Assembly (NCBI GenBank): GCA_022729705.1
Contig: DZAX01000006.1
Coordinates: 1-64,000 of the forward strand
Length of the DNA stretch: 64,000 bases
Direction of reading: 5' to 3'
Source of the DNA: Helicobacter cetorum
GTDB taxonomy: Bacteria > Campylobacterota > Campylobacteria > Campylobacterales > UBA6016
Each line of letters starts with the position of its first letter. Positions within the stretch are counted from its first letter, which is position 1. The notes beneath the pieces were generated by a model. That model saw nothing but the letters and a program-made list of their open reading frames with translations, was not told the DNA's origin and ran no database searches. Below are positions 1-8,833 of the stretch, in pieces. The translations under genes and the position numbers were made by a program.

Positions 1-108
1 TGGATGCAAAGATGTTGTCTCGCTGTATATCTATAGCAAGAGAGGGCGAGGTTAGAATACCTTGCGTAAACTGAAATGTCAACCCCTTTCCCAACAAACG
101 GATTTCAT

Positions 109-1026
109 TTAAGCGCATAGCTTAACCTCTGTTTCGTTTTTACTCAAGTTCCCTTTTTCAAAGTATCGCTTTTCATGCTCCGCCGGACTCATATTGCCAA
201 GCGCCGAGTGTAGCCTTTGTCTATTATAAAACACCTCTATATATTCAAATATCTGTTTTCTTACCTCATCAGGTGCTCTCTAGGATGGATTGGTTCTATA
301 CTCAGTTTTTAGCGTAGCAAAAAAGCTCTCCGAAACAGCGTTATCCCAGCAGTTACCTTTTCGACTCATACTTTGTATCACTCCATATCTTGCAAGCAGT
401 TCCCTATGCTCTTTTGAAGAGTACTGAGAGCCTCTATCTGTATGCCATAATAACCCTGGTCTTGGAGCTCTTGATTTAATAGCCGCTATTAGCGCATCGT
501 TTACTAAGAGTGTTTTCATATTTGATTTTAAAGACCAGCCTACTACTTTTCTTGAGAATAGATCTATAACGACGGCTAAATATAAAAAGCCTATTGTTGT
601 TGGTATATAAGTTATATCCCCAACAAACTTTTGGTTTGGCTTTATAGCTTTAAACTCTCTATTTAATAAGTTCTCAGCAGCTGTTCGTGTATGATTTGCA
701 TCAGGAGCTTGCAATCGAAACTTTCTTTTAGTCTTTACCTTGAGCCCACTCTTTTTCATTAGCTTTGTTATGCGTTTTCTAGATACAACAAGACCGCCCT
801 GTAAAAGCTTCGCCTTTAGTCTTCTTGCTCCTGAGTGTGAACGAGCGTTTATAAACTCTTTTTTAATAACATCGCAAAGAGCCGTATCTTCTTGTTGTTT
901 TTTAGACTCAGAGATAACGCCGTTTTTCTTATAGTAGTAATAGTTGTTTGCTTTAACGCCTAGTATTTTACACATGGTGCTAACGCTAAATAAATTACGA
1001 TGCTCTAATATAAAGGCGTATTTCAC
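109..1026 (-). pseudogene. IS3-family transposase orfB with in-frame TAG at 280-282
   Basis: Tracked ORF (280-1026) ends at TAG, but the same frame continues [44 protein letters not shown]... to a TAA at 109-111, which is the normal IS3 orfB C-terminus. GTG start overlaps the end of orfA. Confidence 0.85.
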
Positions 1027-1325
1027 TGAGCTTCTCTTGCAAAATACGCCGTAGCCTTTTTTAGAATCTCACACTCTTGCCTTAATCTGACGTTATCTTT
1101 TTTTAGATTTATGAGTTCTTGCTGTTGGGGTGTTCTATTCAGAGATGCCGGAGATTGAATATTGAGAGCTTTTCTGTGTTCTGTTATCCAGTTGTACAGC
1201 GTATTTGTTTTTAAGCCTAAATCTTTTGCTGTTTGGACTATGGATATAGAACCGTTTAGAGCTAAATCTACGGCTTCTTTTTTGAACTCTTTTGAGTATT
1301 GCGGTTTATTGTTTACTAGGCTCAT
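1023..1325 (-). CDS. IS3-family transposase orfA (HTH)
   Basis: YSKEFKKEAVDLALNGSISIVQTAKDLGLKTNTLYNWI: transposase_8/IS3 OrfA pattern, followed by a coiled coil. Confidence 0.9.
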   Translation of the reverse strand: MSLVNNKPQYSKEFKKEAVDLALNGSISIVQTAKDLGLKTNTLYNWITEHRKALNIQSPASLNRTPQQQELINLKKDNVRLRQECEILKKATAYFAREAQ

Positions 1326-1531
1326 GATGGAAACTCCCGTGTATTTCTTGGATTATAGACTATCTGTGTTTTTGGATAGGGTGTAATCCGTTTGTTGGGG
1401 ATATGGTAGCCATTTCACTGATGAGTGGGTGGAGTTTTTTTGGGAGAGGGATGGCGGGGATAGTTGATTTATACGCCACAAGATAAACCAAAAAATCAGT
1501 ATAATCAAATAATTTGTAGATAGGGTAAGAG

Positions 1532-2626
1532 ATGAAAAGCCATTTTTTAAAAAATGTTGAATTTGCTAATTTTAAATGTTTTGAAAAGATAGAAGTTAAA
1601 GGGCTGAAAAATGTAAACTTAGTAGGCGGTAAAAACAATATTGGTAAAACTTCTTTCTTGGAAGGTTTAGAAATATTAGTTAATCCAAAATCGGCACTTG
1701 GCTTGAGAATTAAGTGTGTAGATATTTTAAGACGAAGACAGACTAAGAAAAGTATGAATCTATTTCAACCAATAATTTATCAAGCATTAAAATTTGATTT
1801 TTTTGCCTCTTCGGATAAAATAATAAAATTTACAAGTAATGTGGCGAGTGCAAATATAAAATATATTCCTATCAATGAAAAAATTGAAGCTTCAAATATT
1901 CATGCTGTAAATCCTCAACAAATTCAAGATGTTTATACATCAAAAATCGCATCTATTCCATTTATGGAATTTACTCTTGGAGATGAAAAATTTGCTTCTC
2001 CGATGCAAGATGTAGAAAATAATTTTTTTAATGCAGATGAGGCAAATGTTAAAAACAATGTAGTATTTATTTCATCGTGCACAACTGATGAATCGGCTTT
2101 AGCTACTTATTATGGTTATTTATTGAGTTTAGATAAAGAAGATGATTTGAATGCTCATCTGAATAACTTTGACACAGATATTCTTTCCCTAAAGGCTATT
2201 CCGGTAAATATCCAAGGGAATTATACTAGTGAATTGAAATTGAAATTGAAAAGTAGAAATACTTTAGTTAAGCTCTCATCTTTGGGCGAAGGCATTAATC
2301 GGTACATAGCAATTTTATGTGCCATATGGGCTAGTAAGGATGGTTATTTATTTATTGATGAGATAGAAAATGGAATACATTATACAAACTATAAAAAGCT
2401 TTGGCGGATTATTTTTGAAGCTTCAAAAATGGCAAATTGTCAAGTGTTTGCGACAAGCCATTCGAAAGAGTGCATAGAAGCATTTAATGAAGTAAATACA
2501 GATAATAAAGGTATTTATATTGAGTTTTATAAAAATCAAAAAACGGGATTAATTACAGTAAATGAAAGAGATAATGAGCAGTTAAATTATGCGCTCACGC
2601 ATGGTGGGAGCGTAAGGGGTGAGTAG
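1532..2626 (+). CDS. OLD/AAA_15-type ABC-like ATPase, candidate defence ATPase
   Basis: FANFKCFEKIEVKGLKNVNLVGGKNNIGKTSFLEGLE (Walker A), LSSLGEGINR (signature), YLFIDEIENGIHY (Walker B), ATSHS (switch His). Confidence 0.85.
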   Translation: MKSHFLKNVEFANFKCFEKIEVKGLKNVNLVGGKNNIGKTSFLEGLEILVNPKSALGLRIKCVDILRRRQTKKSMNLFQPIIYQALKFDFFASSDKIIKFTSNVASANIKYIPINEKIEASNIHAVNPQQIQDVYTSKIASIPFMEFTLGDEKFASPMQDVENNFFNADEANVKNNVVFISSCTTDESALATYYGYLLSLDKEDDLNAHLNNFDTDILSLKAIPVNIQGNYTSELKLKLKSRNTLVKLSSLGEGINRYIAILCAIWASKDGYLFIDEIENGIHYTNYKKLWRIIFEASKMANCQVFATSHSKECIEAFNEVNTDNKGIYIEFYKNQKTGLITVNERDNEQLNYALTHGGSVRGE

Positions 2627-3305
2627 TCTTGCTATAGTGGAAAGTCATAACGATAAATTTTTTATCGAAAAGGTGTCCGAAACTTTAGGACTAGGCAATA
2701 TATCTATAGATGAGCCAACATGCAATCCTTATGACTTTGAATGCCTTGATGGTCTGACAAAATTAGGTCGTAAACTTAATGAAGTAAAAACTAGGGTTGA
2801 TAGGTATGAAAAAATTGGAATTATTTTAGATGCCGATGATGAGGGAGTTAAGAAACGGATTGAATTTATAAATAGGCATTTGGCGGACATTTGTTCCGAT
2901 GTGAAATTGACGCAAATAAATGAATTTGTAAAATCGGCAGAACTTGATGTTGAAATTGGTTGCTACATTATGAATGTTGATGGGAGCGGCGAGCTTGATA
3001 CGGTTTTGAAGGCTATCAAAAATAAAGAGTCCATACATGCAGATTGTTTAGAATCCTGGAAGGAGTGTCTAGAACAAAAAGGGAAAGAAATTACAAAAAA
3101 AGATTTTGATAAATTCTGGGTTAGTAATTATTTAAGATTCGATACTTGTAGCAAGGAAGAGAAAAAGCAAGCAGACAAAAAATGCAAAGGCGAAGTAGCT
3201 ATAAAAAAAGACATTTGGAATTTTGATAGTCCAGTTTTAGGAGACTTGAAATCTTTTTTATTGCAGTTGGCATCAATACACGGGAGTTATTATGACAAAT
3301 TCTAA
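2619..3305 (+). CDS. DUF3226/TOPRIM-like protein, partner of upstream ATPase
   Basis: SLAIVESHNDKFF...KIGIILDADDEG: conserved Glu and DxD of TOPRIM/DUF3226 folds; overlaps the ATPase ORF by 8 nt. Confidence 0.75.
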   Translation: MSSLAIVESHNDKFFIEKVSETLGLGNISIDEPTCNPYDFECLDGLTKLGRKLNEVKTRVDRYEKIGIILDADDEGVKKRIEFINRHLADICSDVKLTQINEFVKSAELDVEIGCYIMNVDGSGELDTVLKAIKNKESIHADCLESWKECLEQKGKEITKKDFDKFWVSNYLRFDTCSKEEKKQADKKCKGEVAIKKDIWNFDSPVLGDLKSFLLQLASIHGSYYDKF

Positions 3306-3447
3306 CACCGAAAAAATAACCTTTAATATGCCTGTAGAGCTAAAAAATCAGGCAATGCAACAAAAAGAGCTAAAGAAATGGAAGAGGGCGGCTGAAAGCA
3401 CCGCAAAGGATAAAAAATACACTGCCGATATGAAAGGGTTTGGGTAA
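3292..3447 (+). CDS. 51-aa small ORF, RHH-like N-terminus
   Basis: Read directly: MTNSNTEKITFNMPVELKNQAMQQKELKKWKRAAESTAKDKKYTADMKGFG*; overlaps the end of the TOPRIM ORF; below the ORF-track length cut-off. Confidence 0.45.
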   Translation: MTNSNTEKITFNMPVELKNQAMQQKELKKWKRAAESTAKDKKYTADMKGFG

Positions 3448-3547
3448 CCACTCACCTACCCACCAAAAACGGAACTAAAATTGCTCTTTGTTGAGCATGA
3501 AACGTGAAGAAGCTGATAAAAGAGTGCCTGACACTCATTTCATGCTT

Positions 3548-3646
3548 TTACTGCTTCTTTACTTGATATTCTTGATATTTCACCAAGAGCACAAAAGCCA
3601 ATCCCAATATGAAAATTGCTGTAGCACCTATTTCTAAGCTACTCAT
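3548..3646 (-). CDS. 32-aa single-TM small protein
   Basis: MSSLEIGATAIFILGLAFVLLVKYQEYQVKKQ*; start codon overlaps the stop of the 61-aa membrane ORF; AAGGGAGCT-type RBS region lies upstream. Confidence 0.45.
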   Translation of the reverse strand: MSSLEIGATAIFILGLAFVLLVKYQEYQVKKQ

Positions 3647-3824
3647 CTTTAGCTCCCTTATTAATAAGATATGTTCCCATTAGCACTATCAATATTGCTA
3701 CTGCAACAGTGTAAAGCGACAAGCCCTCGCCTTTTACCAGCGGAGTAATCAATGCTATGGCTACAATAATTTTTACGAAATCATAGAGAAGCTTTCCGAC
3801 TTCCTTCAGTGTCTCTTTTTTCAT
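3639..3824 (-). CDS. 61-aa two-TM membrane protein
   Basis: Two hydrophobic segments (IIVAIALITPLV, YTVAVAILIVLMGTYLI); reasonable start. Confidence 0.55.
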   Translation of the reverse strand: MKKETLKEVGKLLYDFVKIIVAIALITPLVKGEGLSLYTVAVAILIVLMGTYLINKGAKDE

Positions 3825-4048
3825 AATTCAATTATAGCAAAAAAATAAAATAAAAAGTTGAGATTTTTAAGAGAGAATCTGCATTATGTGAAAAAAAAGA
3901 GGGGAAGACGTTCCCCCCCCCTTGAGTGGGAACGAAGCAAGAAAAAAATAAGAAAATGCATCAATATCAGGGTCTGACCCCCATATTTAGTCTTTGGTGT
4001 TGCGCATAAAAGAGTGCCTTAAAAGAGTGCCTGACACCTTTTTTTATT

Positions 4049-6088
4049 TTAATCCTTAATCGTATAAACAAAATCATCACCACTTAATCCAAACTTTTCA
4101 CATATTAATTTTAGATAAGTCATTTTTGCATTAGCACCTAAATTTGTTTCTATAAAATAATTTTCTTTTATCTCATATGCTATTCTACAATCACTTTTAA
4201 TACTTGAAATAATTCTTTGTTTTTTCCCACTAAAATCATCATCGCTCAATAACGACTTTGCAATATCCCAGTTAGAATCAACTAAAATCTTTACAACATT
4301 TACGAATAAATCATTCCAAGATTTAGCACTATATTTTTCGTTCAATAGCTCAAAAGAAGATGGTTTTGTACCCGCAATATCAATATCATCGCCAAGAGTA
4401 TAAAAGTCTTTATCTGTGTTTTGCAAATCAAGTTTTAAGTCTAGCTCTTTTGGGTATTTCCATAATATTTTTGCATCCTCAAAGATAACACCTGCTCTTT
4501 TGTTTATCTCTGTATCATCCCAACTTATAGCATTAATAAAATATTGATTGAGTTTTAGTCTGCTTTGTTCATTTAAAATTTGTTTTTTCTCTTCAAAAGA
4601 TCTGTTTCCGAGTTGAGTATTATCGCCTGAAAGTGACAAGTTGCCGATATTATGCAAATATCTGTCATGAATTATTTGATATTTATCTCCAAGTTTTGCT
4701 TTCCAAGAGTTTGTCAAGGTTTGTGGCATAAAATGTTCTATTGAAAGGGTAGCAATGTCCACCTTTTCATTGTTATCTTTATTTTCAAGCCTGAGTAAAA
4801 TAAATTTTATATTTTTTAGATTATAAGCATCCCTTGAAGTAAAATCAGCCCTAAACTCTTCATTATCTGGAAAAATTGCAGAACCTCTTTTGGAAAATAA
4901 AAGTGTTGCAAAATATTTACTAAAATATTCATAACTAAAATTCTGAATCTCTAAAATATCACTAAACAAAGATGCAAAAACTTTATTTAGGGCATTGGTT
5001 GGCTTATTGCAAACCATTCTTCTGATTATGTAACTTTCAATAATTTCCAAAGTTGCAAACAACTCTTTTTCATTAATCAGTTGTTTATTGAAATTTTCTA
5101 CAACAGACAATAAAAAAGGATAAACGACCCCAATTTTAAGTTGTTTTAGATTTTTTAAATTTTGAGCATATATCTCATTATGTGGGAATAGAAAAGTTTT
5201 ATAAATTTTTGAATATTCTAAAAGTTCACCCAGTAGCTCTTTTGTTTGGATCTTTTGAGAAGAAACGAATAGTTTAAAAGCTTCATAAGTATCATCTTTG
5301 TTTGGTATTTTATTTTGTTTCATCGTCAAATAATCTCTTACAAAATTTGATATATTTTCACTTGTCAAATTCTCTTCTATTTTAAACCAATATTTTTCAA
5401 ACAGTTCAATTTGTTCATCAGCTTCTTTATCCATAAGTAAAAAATTTCTTATCAAATCCGATTGAGACAAACTAACCCCCGTTGAATTGATACTTTCAAA
5501 AATAAGCTGTGGATTATCATCTCTACGATTAAGGGCAATATGAACTATAAATAACTTTTTAAATCCAAGATAGAGTGTTTTATAATCTCCGAAACTTTGA
5601 ATTTTATTTTTAAAAAAATTATAGTTTTTGTAGATATTTGAATTTGTATCTATTGTGTCAAAGTCATTTTTTAGTAGTTTTTTGAAAACTTCATCGTCTT
5701 TTTTGATAGGCTTTAGTTTTAATTTATTTTTTTCATCAAGTCTTTTATTGATTAAAAAACTTTCAAGTATTTCATCTTTTAAGTCTTCATCGTCAATAAC
5801 ATCATGCAAAGCTTTTAGAAAAAGTGTCGAAGTTGTAAGCCGTTGTTGACCATCAATGATTACATATTCTTTAAAATCAATCGAATCAGTATCGCTGTTT
5901 GCAACATAAACAACAGAACCCATAAAATGACTTTTTCGTTCACTTTGAAGCCCTATATTTTTAATATCTTCAAACAGTTGCAAACAATTTTTTTCTTTCC
6001 AATCATAATTTCTTTGATACACTGGAATAATAAATCTTGTCTTATTTGAAGATAAAAAATCTTCTATACTTATTTGTCTTGCTTCCAC
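4049..6088 (-). CDS. DUF262 + DUF1524 (HNH) protein, GmrSD-like
   Basis: SNKTRFIIPVYQRNYDWKEKNCLQLFEDI...IDGQQRLTT (DUF262) and IEHFMPQTLTNSW...LHNIGNLSLSGDNTQLGNRSFEEKK (DUF1524). GTG start at 6088 with AAGGAGAAATA RBS; the tracked start at 6175 lies in the upstream repeat. Confidence 0.85.
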   Translation of the reverse strand: MEARQISIEDFLSSNKTRFIIPVYQRNYDWKEKNCLQLFEDIKNIGLQSERKSHFMGSVVYVANSDTDSIDFKEYVIIDGQQRLTTSTLFLKALHDVIDDEDLKDEILESFLINKRLDEKNKLKLKPIKKDDEVFKKLLKNDFDTIDTNSNIYKNYNFFKNKIQSFGDYKTLYLGFKKLFIVHIALNRRDDNPQLIFESINSTGVSLSQSDLIRNFLLMDKEADEQIELFEKYWFKIEENLTSENISNFVRDYLTMKQNKIPNKDDTYEAFKLFVSSQKIQTKELLGELLEYSKIYKTFLFPHNEIYAQNLKNLKQLKIGVVYPFLLSVVENFNKQLINEKELFATLEIIESYIIRRMVCNKPTNALNKVFASLFSDILEIQNFSYEYFSKYFATLLFSKRGSAIFPDNEEFRADFTSRDAYNLKNIKFILLRLENKDNNEKVDIATLSIEHFMPQTLTNSWKAKLGDKYQIIHDRYLHNIGNLSLSGDNTQLGNRSFEEKKQILNEQSRLKLNQYFINAISWDDTEINKRAGVIFEDAKILWKYPKELDLKLDLQNTDKDFYTLGDDIDIAGTKPSSFELLNEKYSAKSWNDLFVNVVKILVDSNWDIAKSLLSDDDFSGKKQRIISSIKSDCRIAYEIKENYFIETNLGANAKMTYLKLICEKFGLSGDDFVYTIKD

Positions 6089-6115
6089 TATTTCTCCTTT
6101 TTTATTAAAATATTG

Positions 6116-6245
6116 TAACCACTCACCTACATGCCAAAAAAGTTGATTTTGACCTAGATAAGCGTCAAAAAGCACTCATTTTGAAGTCAAATTTGGCAAA
6201 AACTAAGCAAAATAATTAAAAATTAAGAGGTAGGTGAGTGCTTAC
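6116..6245. repeat. ~130-bp element with 16-bp terminal inverted repeats (GTAACCACTCACCTAC / GTAGGTGAGTGCTTAC)
   Basis: 6116-6131 and 6230-6245 are inverse complements with one mismatch. The same left motif recurs at ~3444-3459. Confidence 0.6.
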
Positions 6246-6325
6246 GATTTTACTAGATGTTGGTTTGTTTGTCGCTTGCTTTTAGAGTGGTTGGCGACTA
6301 TAGTGTGATGAGGCTGGACACATAA

Positions 6326-6712
6326 CTAGATTAAATACTTCTCAAAAAGTCTCTTTAGTATAAGAGCTTCTTTGAGTCCGCCACCACTTTTTGCCCTCTC
6401 TTCAAGAGCCAATATCTCATCTTTTGATAGATTAAAATACACAACGCTAACAGCCGATTCAAACTCTTGTTCGGCAAGCTTTTTGGTAAGCGATGTTTTG
6501 CCTATGCCAATAGATATAGGCTTGTCGTCGTTTTCACCGTCATTTTCTTCAAACAAATGAATTAAGCCCATAAAGTTTGTATAAAAATCAACAATAAAAG
6601 CAATCTGCTCATTCGCAGAGTAGTGAGCCTTTTGCCTAAAAAAAGGTCCCGCCTCATCAATATAATCTTTTAACTTTGCGTATTTTTTCTTTATCTCTTC
6701 TTGTTTTTGCAT
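6326..6712 (-). CDS. hypothetical protein, 128 aa
   Basis: Intact ORF ending in SKDEILALEERAKSGGGLKEALILKRLFEKYL. Confidence 0.55.
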   Translation of the reverse strand: MQKQEEIKKKYAKLKDYIDEAGPFFRQKAHYSANEQIAFIVDFYTNFMGLIHLFEENDGENDDKPISIGIGKTSLTKKLAEQEFESAVSVVYFNLSKDEILALEERAKSGGGLKEALILKRLFEKYLI

Positions 6713-6847
6713 TTTTTTGCTTTACATTCAAATGGTATGCGATAACAAGCGAAGCCCGTCATCGCTACGCTAGCCGCTATAGCGCTAAAGCTAGCCGCGT
6801 AAGCGGCAGATTTTTTCATTTGTATCTAAATACCTGACAATTTTGCT

Positions 6848-8797
6848 CTATACAATACCGCAAAGCCTAAGAAGAGCCGTAGCATCAGCGTCTCTGCCCA
6901 TAAACTCTCTAAAAATCTCCCGCATATCCTCAGCGCCGCCTTTGGCAAATAGGGTCTCTCTAATTTTAGCGCCCTTAGAGTAATCAAGAGTTCCGTCTTT
7001 TCTCTCAAACGCATAAAAAGCGTCGGCACTCAACACCTCCGCCCATTTGTAGCTGTAATATCCAGCCGCGTAGCCTCCGGCAAAAATATGTGAAAATGAG
7101 TTTTTAAGCTTGTTGTAGCTTGGCGGCGTCATCACAGACGTCTCGGCTCTCACCTCTTTTAGTATCCGCTCCGCTCCGCTCTCGTCAGTCAAGGTCGAGT
7201 GTGTTTTCATATCGAAAATCCCAAACTCAAGCTGACGAAGCATAGCCATCGCTGATTGAAAGTTTCTTGCGGTTTGCAACTTGTCTATGTCTTCATCTTT
7301 TAACGCCTCTTTTGTTTTGTAATGAAACGAAAATAGTTTTAAAACCTCTTTTGAGTACGCAAAGTTTTCCAAAAACTGCGACGGAAACTCCACAACGTCC
7401 CACATAACGCCGTTTACGCCCGACACCGACGCTACGCTATTTTTTGCGAGCAGGTGATGAAGCGCGTGACCCATTTCATGAAATAGCGTCTCAATGTCGT
7501 TGTGTCTTAGCAGCGACGGCTCTTTTTTTGTCTGTTTTGGGAAGTTGCAGACTACAAACGCCACCGGCAGACTCTTTTTGCCTTTGTCGTCTATGTGCGC
7601 ATTTTCCCAGTTGTCCATCCAAGCGCCGCCTTTTTTGTCTTTTCTAGCGGACAAGTCCATATAGAGCCGTCCAATAACAACGCTATCTTCGTATATATCG
7701 TAAGTCTTAGCCGATTTATGCCACAAATCCGCCTCAACCGCTTCAAATTTTATACCAAACATCTTGCCCAAAAACTCAAACATACCTTTTAACACAGAGT
7801 TTAGCTCAAAATACTCTTTAAAGTACTCTTCATCTATATCAAAAGCCTCTTTTCTAAGCTTTTCAGAAAAGTAAGCGACGTCATAGCTTTGCAAATCATT
7901 CACGCCGTATTTGCTCGCAAAAGCCCTCAAATCTTCTATCTCTTTTTCGCCGGAAGCTTTTGACTTAACCGCCAAATCTTGCAAAAATTTGAGTACCTCG
8001 CCGCACGAACCAGCCATTTTGGTAGCTAAAGACAAAGAGGCGAAAGAGTCAAAACCAAGTAGTTTTGCTTTTTCATCTCTTAAAGTCAAAATCTTTGTGA
8101 TAAGCTCTGCATTTTTTTCGCCTCTAGTCACATACGCCCTATACAGCTCCTCTCTTTTTGTCCTATCAGCGCCGTAAGTCATAAACGATATAAAACTAGG
8201 CCCTTGAAGCGTAAACTTATATCCGCCCTCCACTTTTGCAGAGTTTTTTTCAAAAGTTGGCATCTCGGCCACCGCCGCCTCATCCACTATCATCTCAAAA
8301 GCGTTTGTGTCGTCCAAGACGTTTTGACTAAAGTCGTTTTCATACCCGCTTAACTCTTCGTTGATTACGGCGATACGTTTTTTTTGTTCTTTGCCAAGCG
8401 CCACGCCCTCTAGCTCAAAACCTTGTATCTCAAGCTTCAAAGCCATCTGCTCCTCTTTTGTGAGCGTCCTTTTTTCGGTTGCCTCAATAGCTTTTAAAGC
8501 TGCGTATATCTTCTCATTTTGCGCAAGCTCTGTGTGATAATCGCTTAGTACAGGCAAAAGCTCTTTAACCGCTTTTTGAGTTTTTATTGAGTTTTTGACG
8601 CCGTTTAGATGAAATATCGGCTGTGTGCAAAATGAAAGTTTCTCGTCAAGCTCTATTAAAGCAAGCGCAAAGGAAGCAAAACTTTTATTTGGTTCTTTTG
8701 TTAGTTTTTTTATTTTTTTTCTATTTTTTTCAACACGAACCAAGCTTTTTTGCTTAAGGACGTTTAGATAGCCTGGAAATTCTGGAAAATGACTCAT
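6848..8797 (-). CDS. M3-family oligopeptidase
   Basis: ETLFHEMGHALHHLL zinc motif and full-length M3 architecture. Confidence 0.95.
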   Translation of the reverse strand: MSHFPEFPGYLNVLKQKSLVRVEKNRKKIKKLTKEPNKSFASFALALIELDEKLSFCTQPIFHLNGVKNSIKTQKAVKELLPVLSDYHTELAQNEKIYAALKAIEATEKRTLTKEEQMALKLEIQGFELEGVALGKEQKKRIAVINEELSGYENDFSQNVLDDTNAFEMIVDEAAVAEMPTFEKNSAKVEGGYKFTLQGPSFISFMTYGADRTKREELYRAYVTRGEKNAELITKILTLRDEKAKLLGFDSFASLSLATKMAGSCGEVLKFLQDLAVKSKASGEKEIEDLRAFASKYGVNDLQSYDVAYFSEKLRKEAFDIDEEYFKEYFELNSVLKGMFEFLGKMFGIKFEAVEADLWHKSAKTYDIYEDSVVIGRLYMDLSARKDKKGGAWMDNWENAHIDDKGKKSLPVAFVVCNFPKQTKKEPSLLRHNDIETLFHEMGHALHHLLAKNSVASVSGVNGVMWDVVEFPSQFLENFAYSKEVLKLFSFHYKTKEALKDEDIDKLQTARNFQSAMAMLRQLEFGIFDMKTHSTLTDESGAERILKEVRAETSVMTPPSYNKLKNSFSHIFAGGYAAGYYSYKWAEVLSADAFYAFERKDGTLDYSKGAKIRETLFAKGGAEDMREIFREFMGRDADATALLRLCGIV

Positions 8798-8833
8798 ATT
8801 TTTTTACTCCGTTGTTTATGTATAGCTTATTTT

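Larger units (their letters stand above)
72..1417 (-). mobile_element. IS3-family insertion sequence, ~1346 bp
   Basis: orfA (HTH) and orfB (DDE) on the minus strand, bounded by 33-bp imperfect terminal inverted repeats: left TGAAATGTCAACCCCTTTCCCAACAAACGGATT (72-104), right (reverse complement) TGAAATGGCTACCATATCCCCAACAAACGGATT (1385-1417), about 27/33 identical; TG...CA ends. Confidence 0.85.
3518..4037. repeat. Cluster of REP-type motifs: AAAAGAGTGCCTGACAC (x2, plus one partial) and GGGTCTGACCCCC
   Basis: Copies at 3518-3534, 4008-4020 (partial), 4021-4037; GGGTCTGACCCCC at ~3970-3982. A further copy lies at 13614-13630. Confidence 0.6.

Noticed and set aside
1-118. Minus-strand open frame [39 protein letters not shown] running off the left edge
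   Set aside because: Its first third lies inside the IS terminal repeat; the rest is too short to judge at a window edge.
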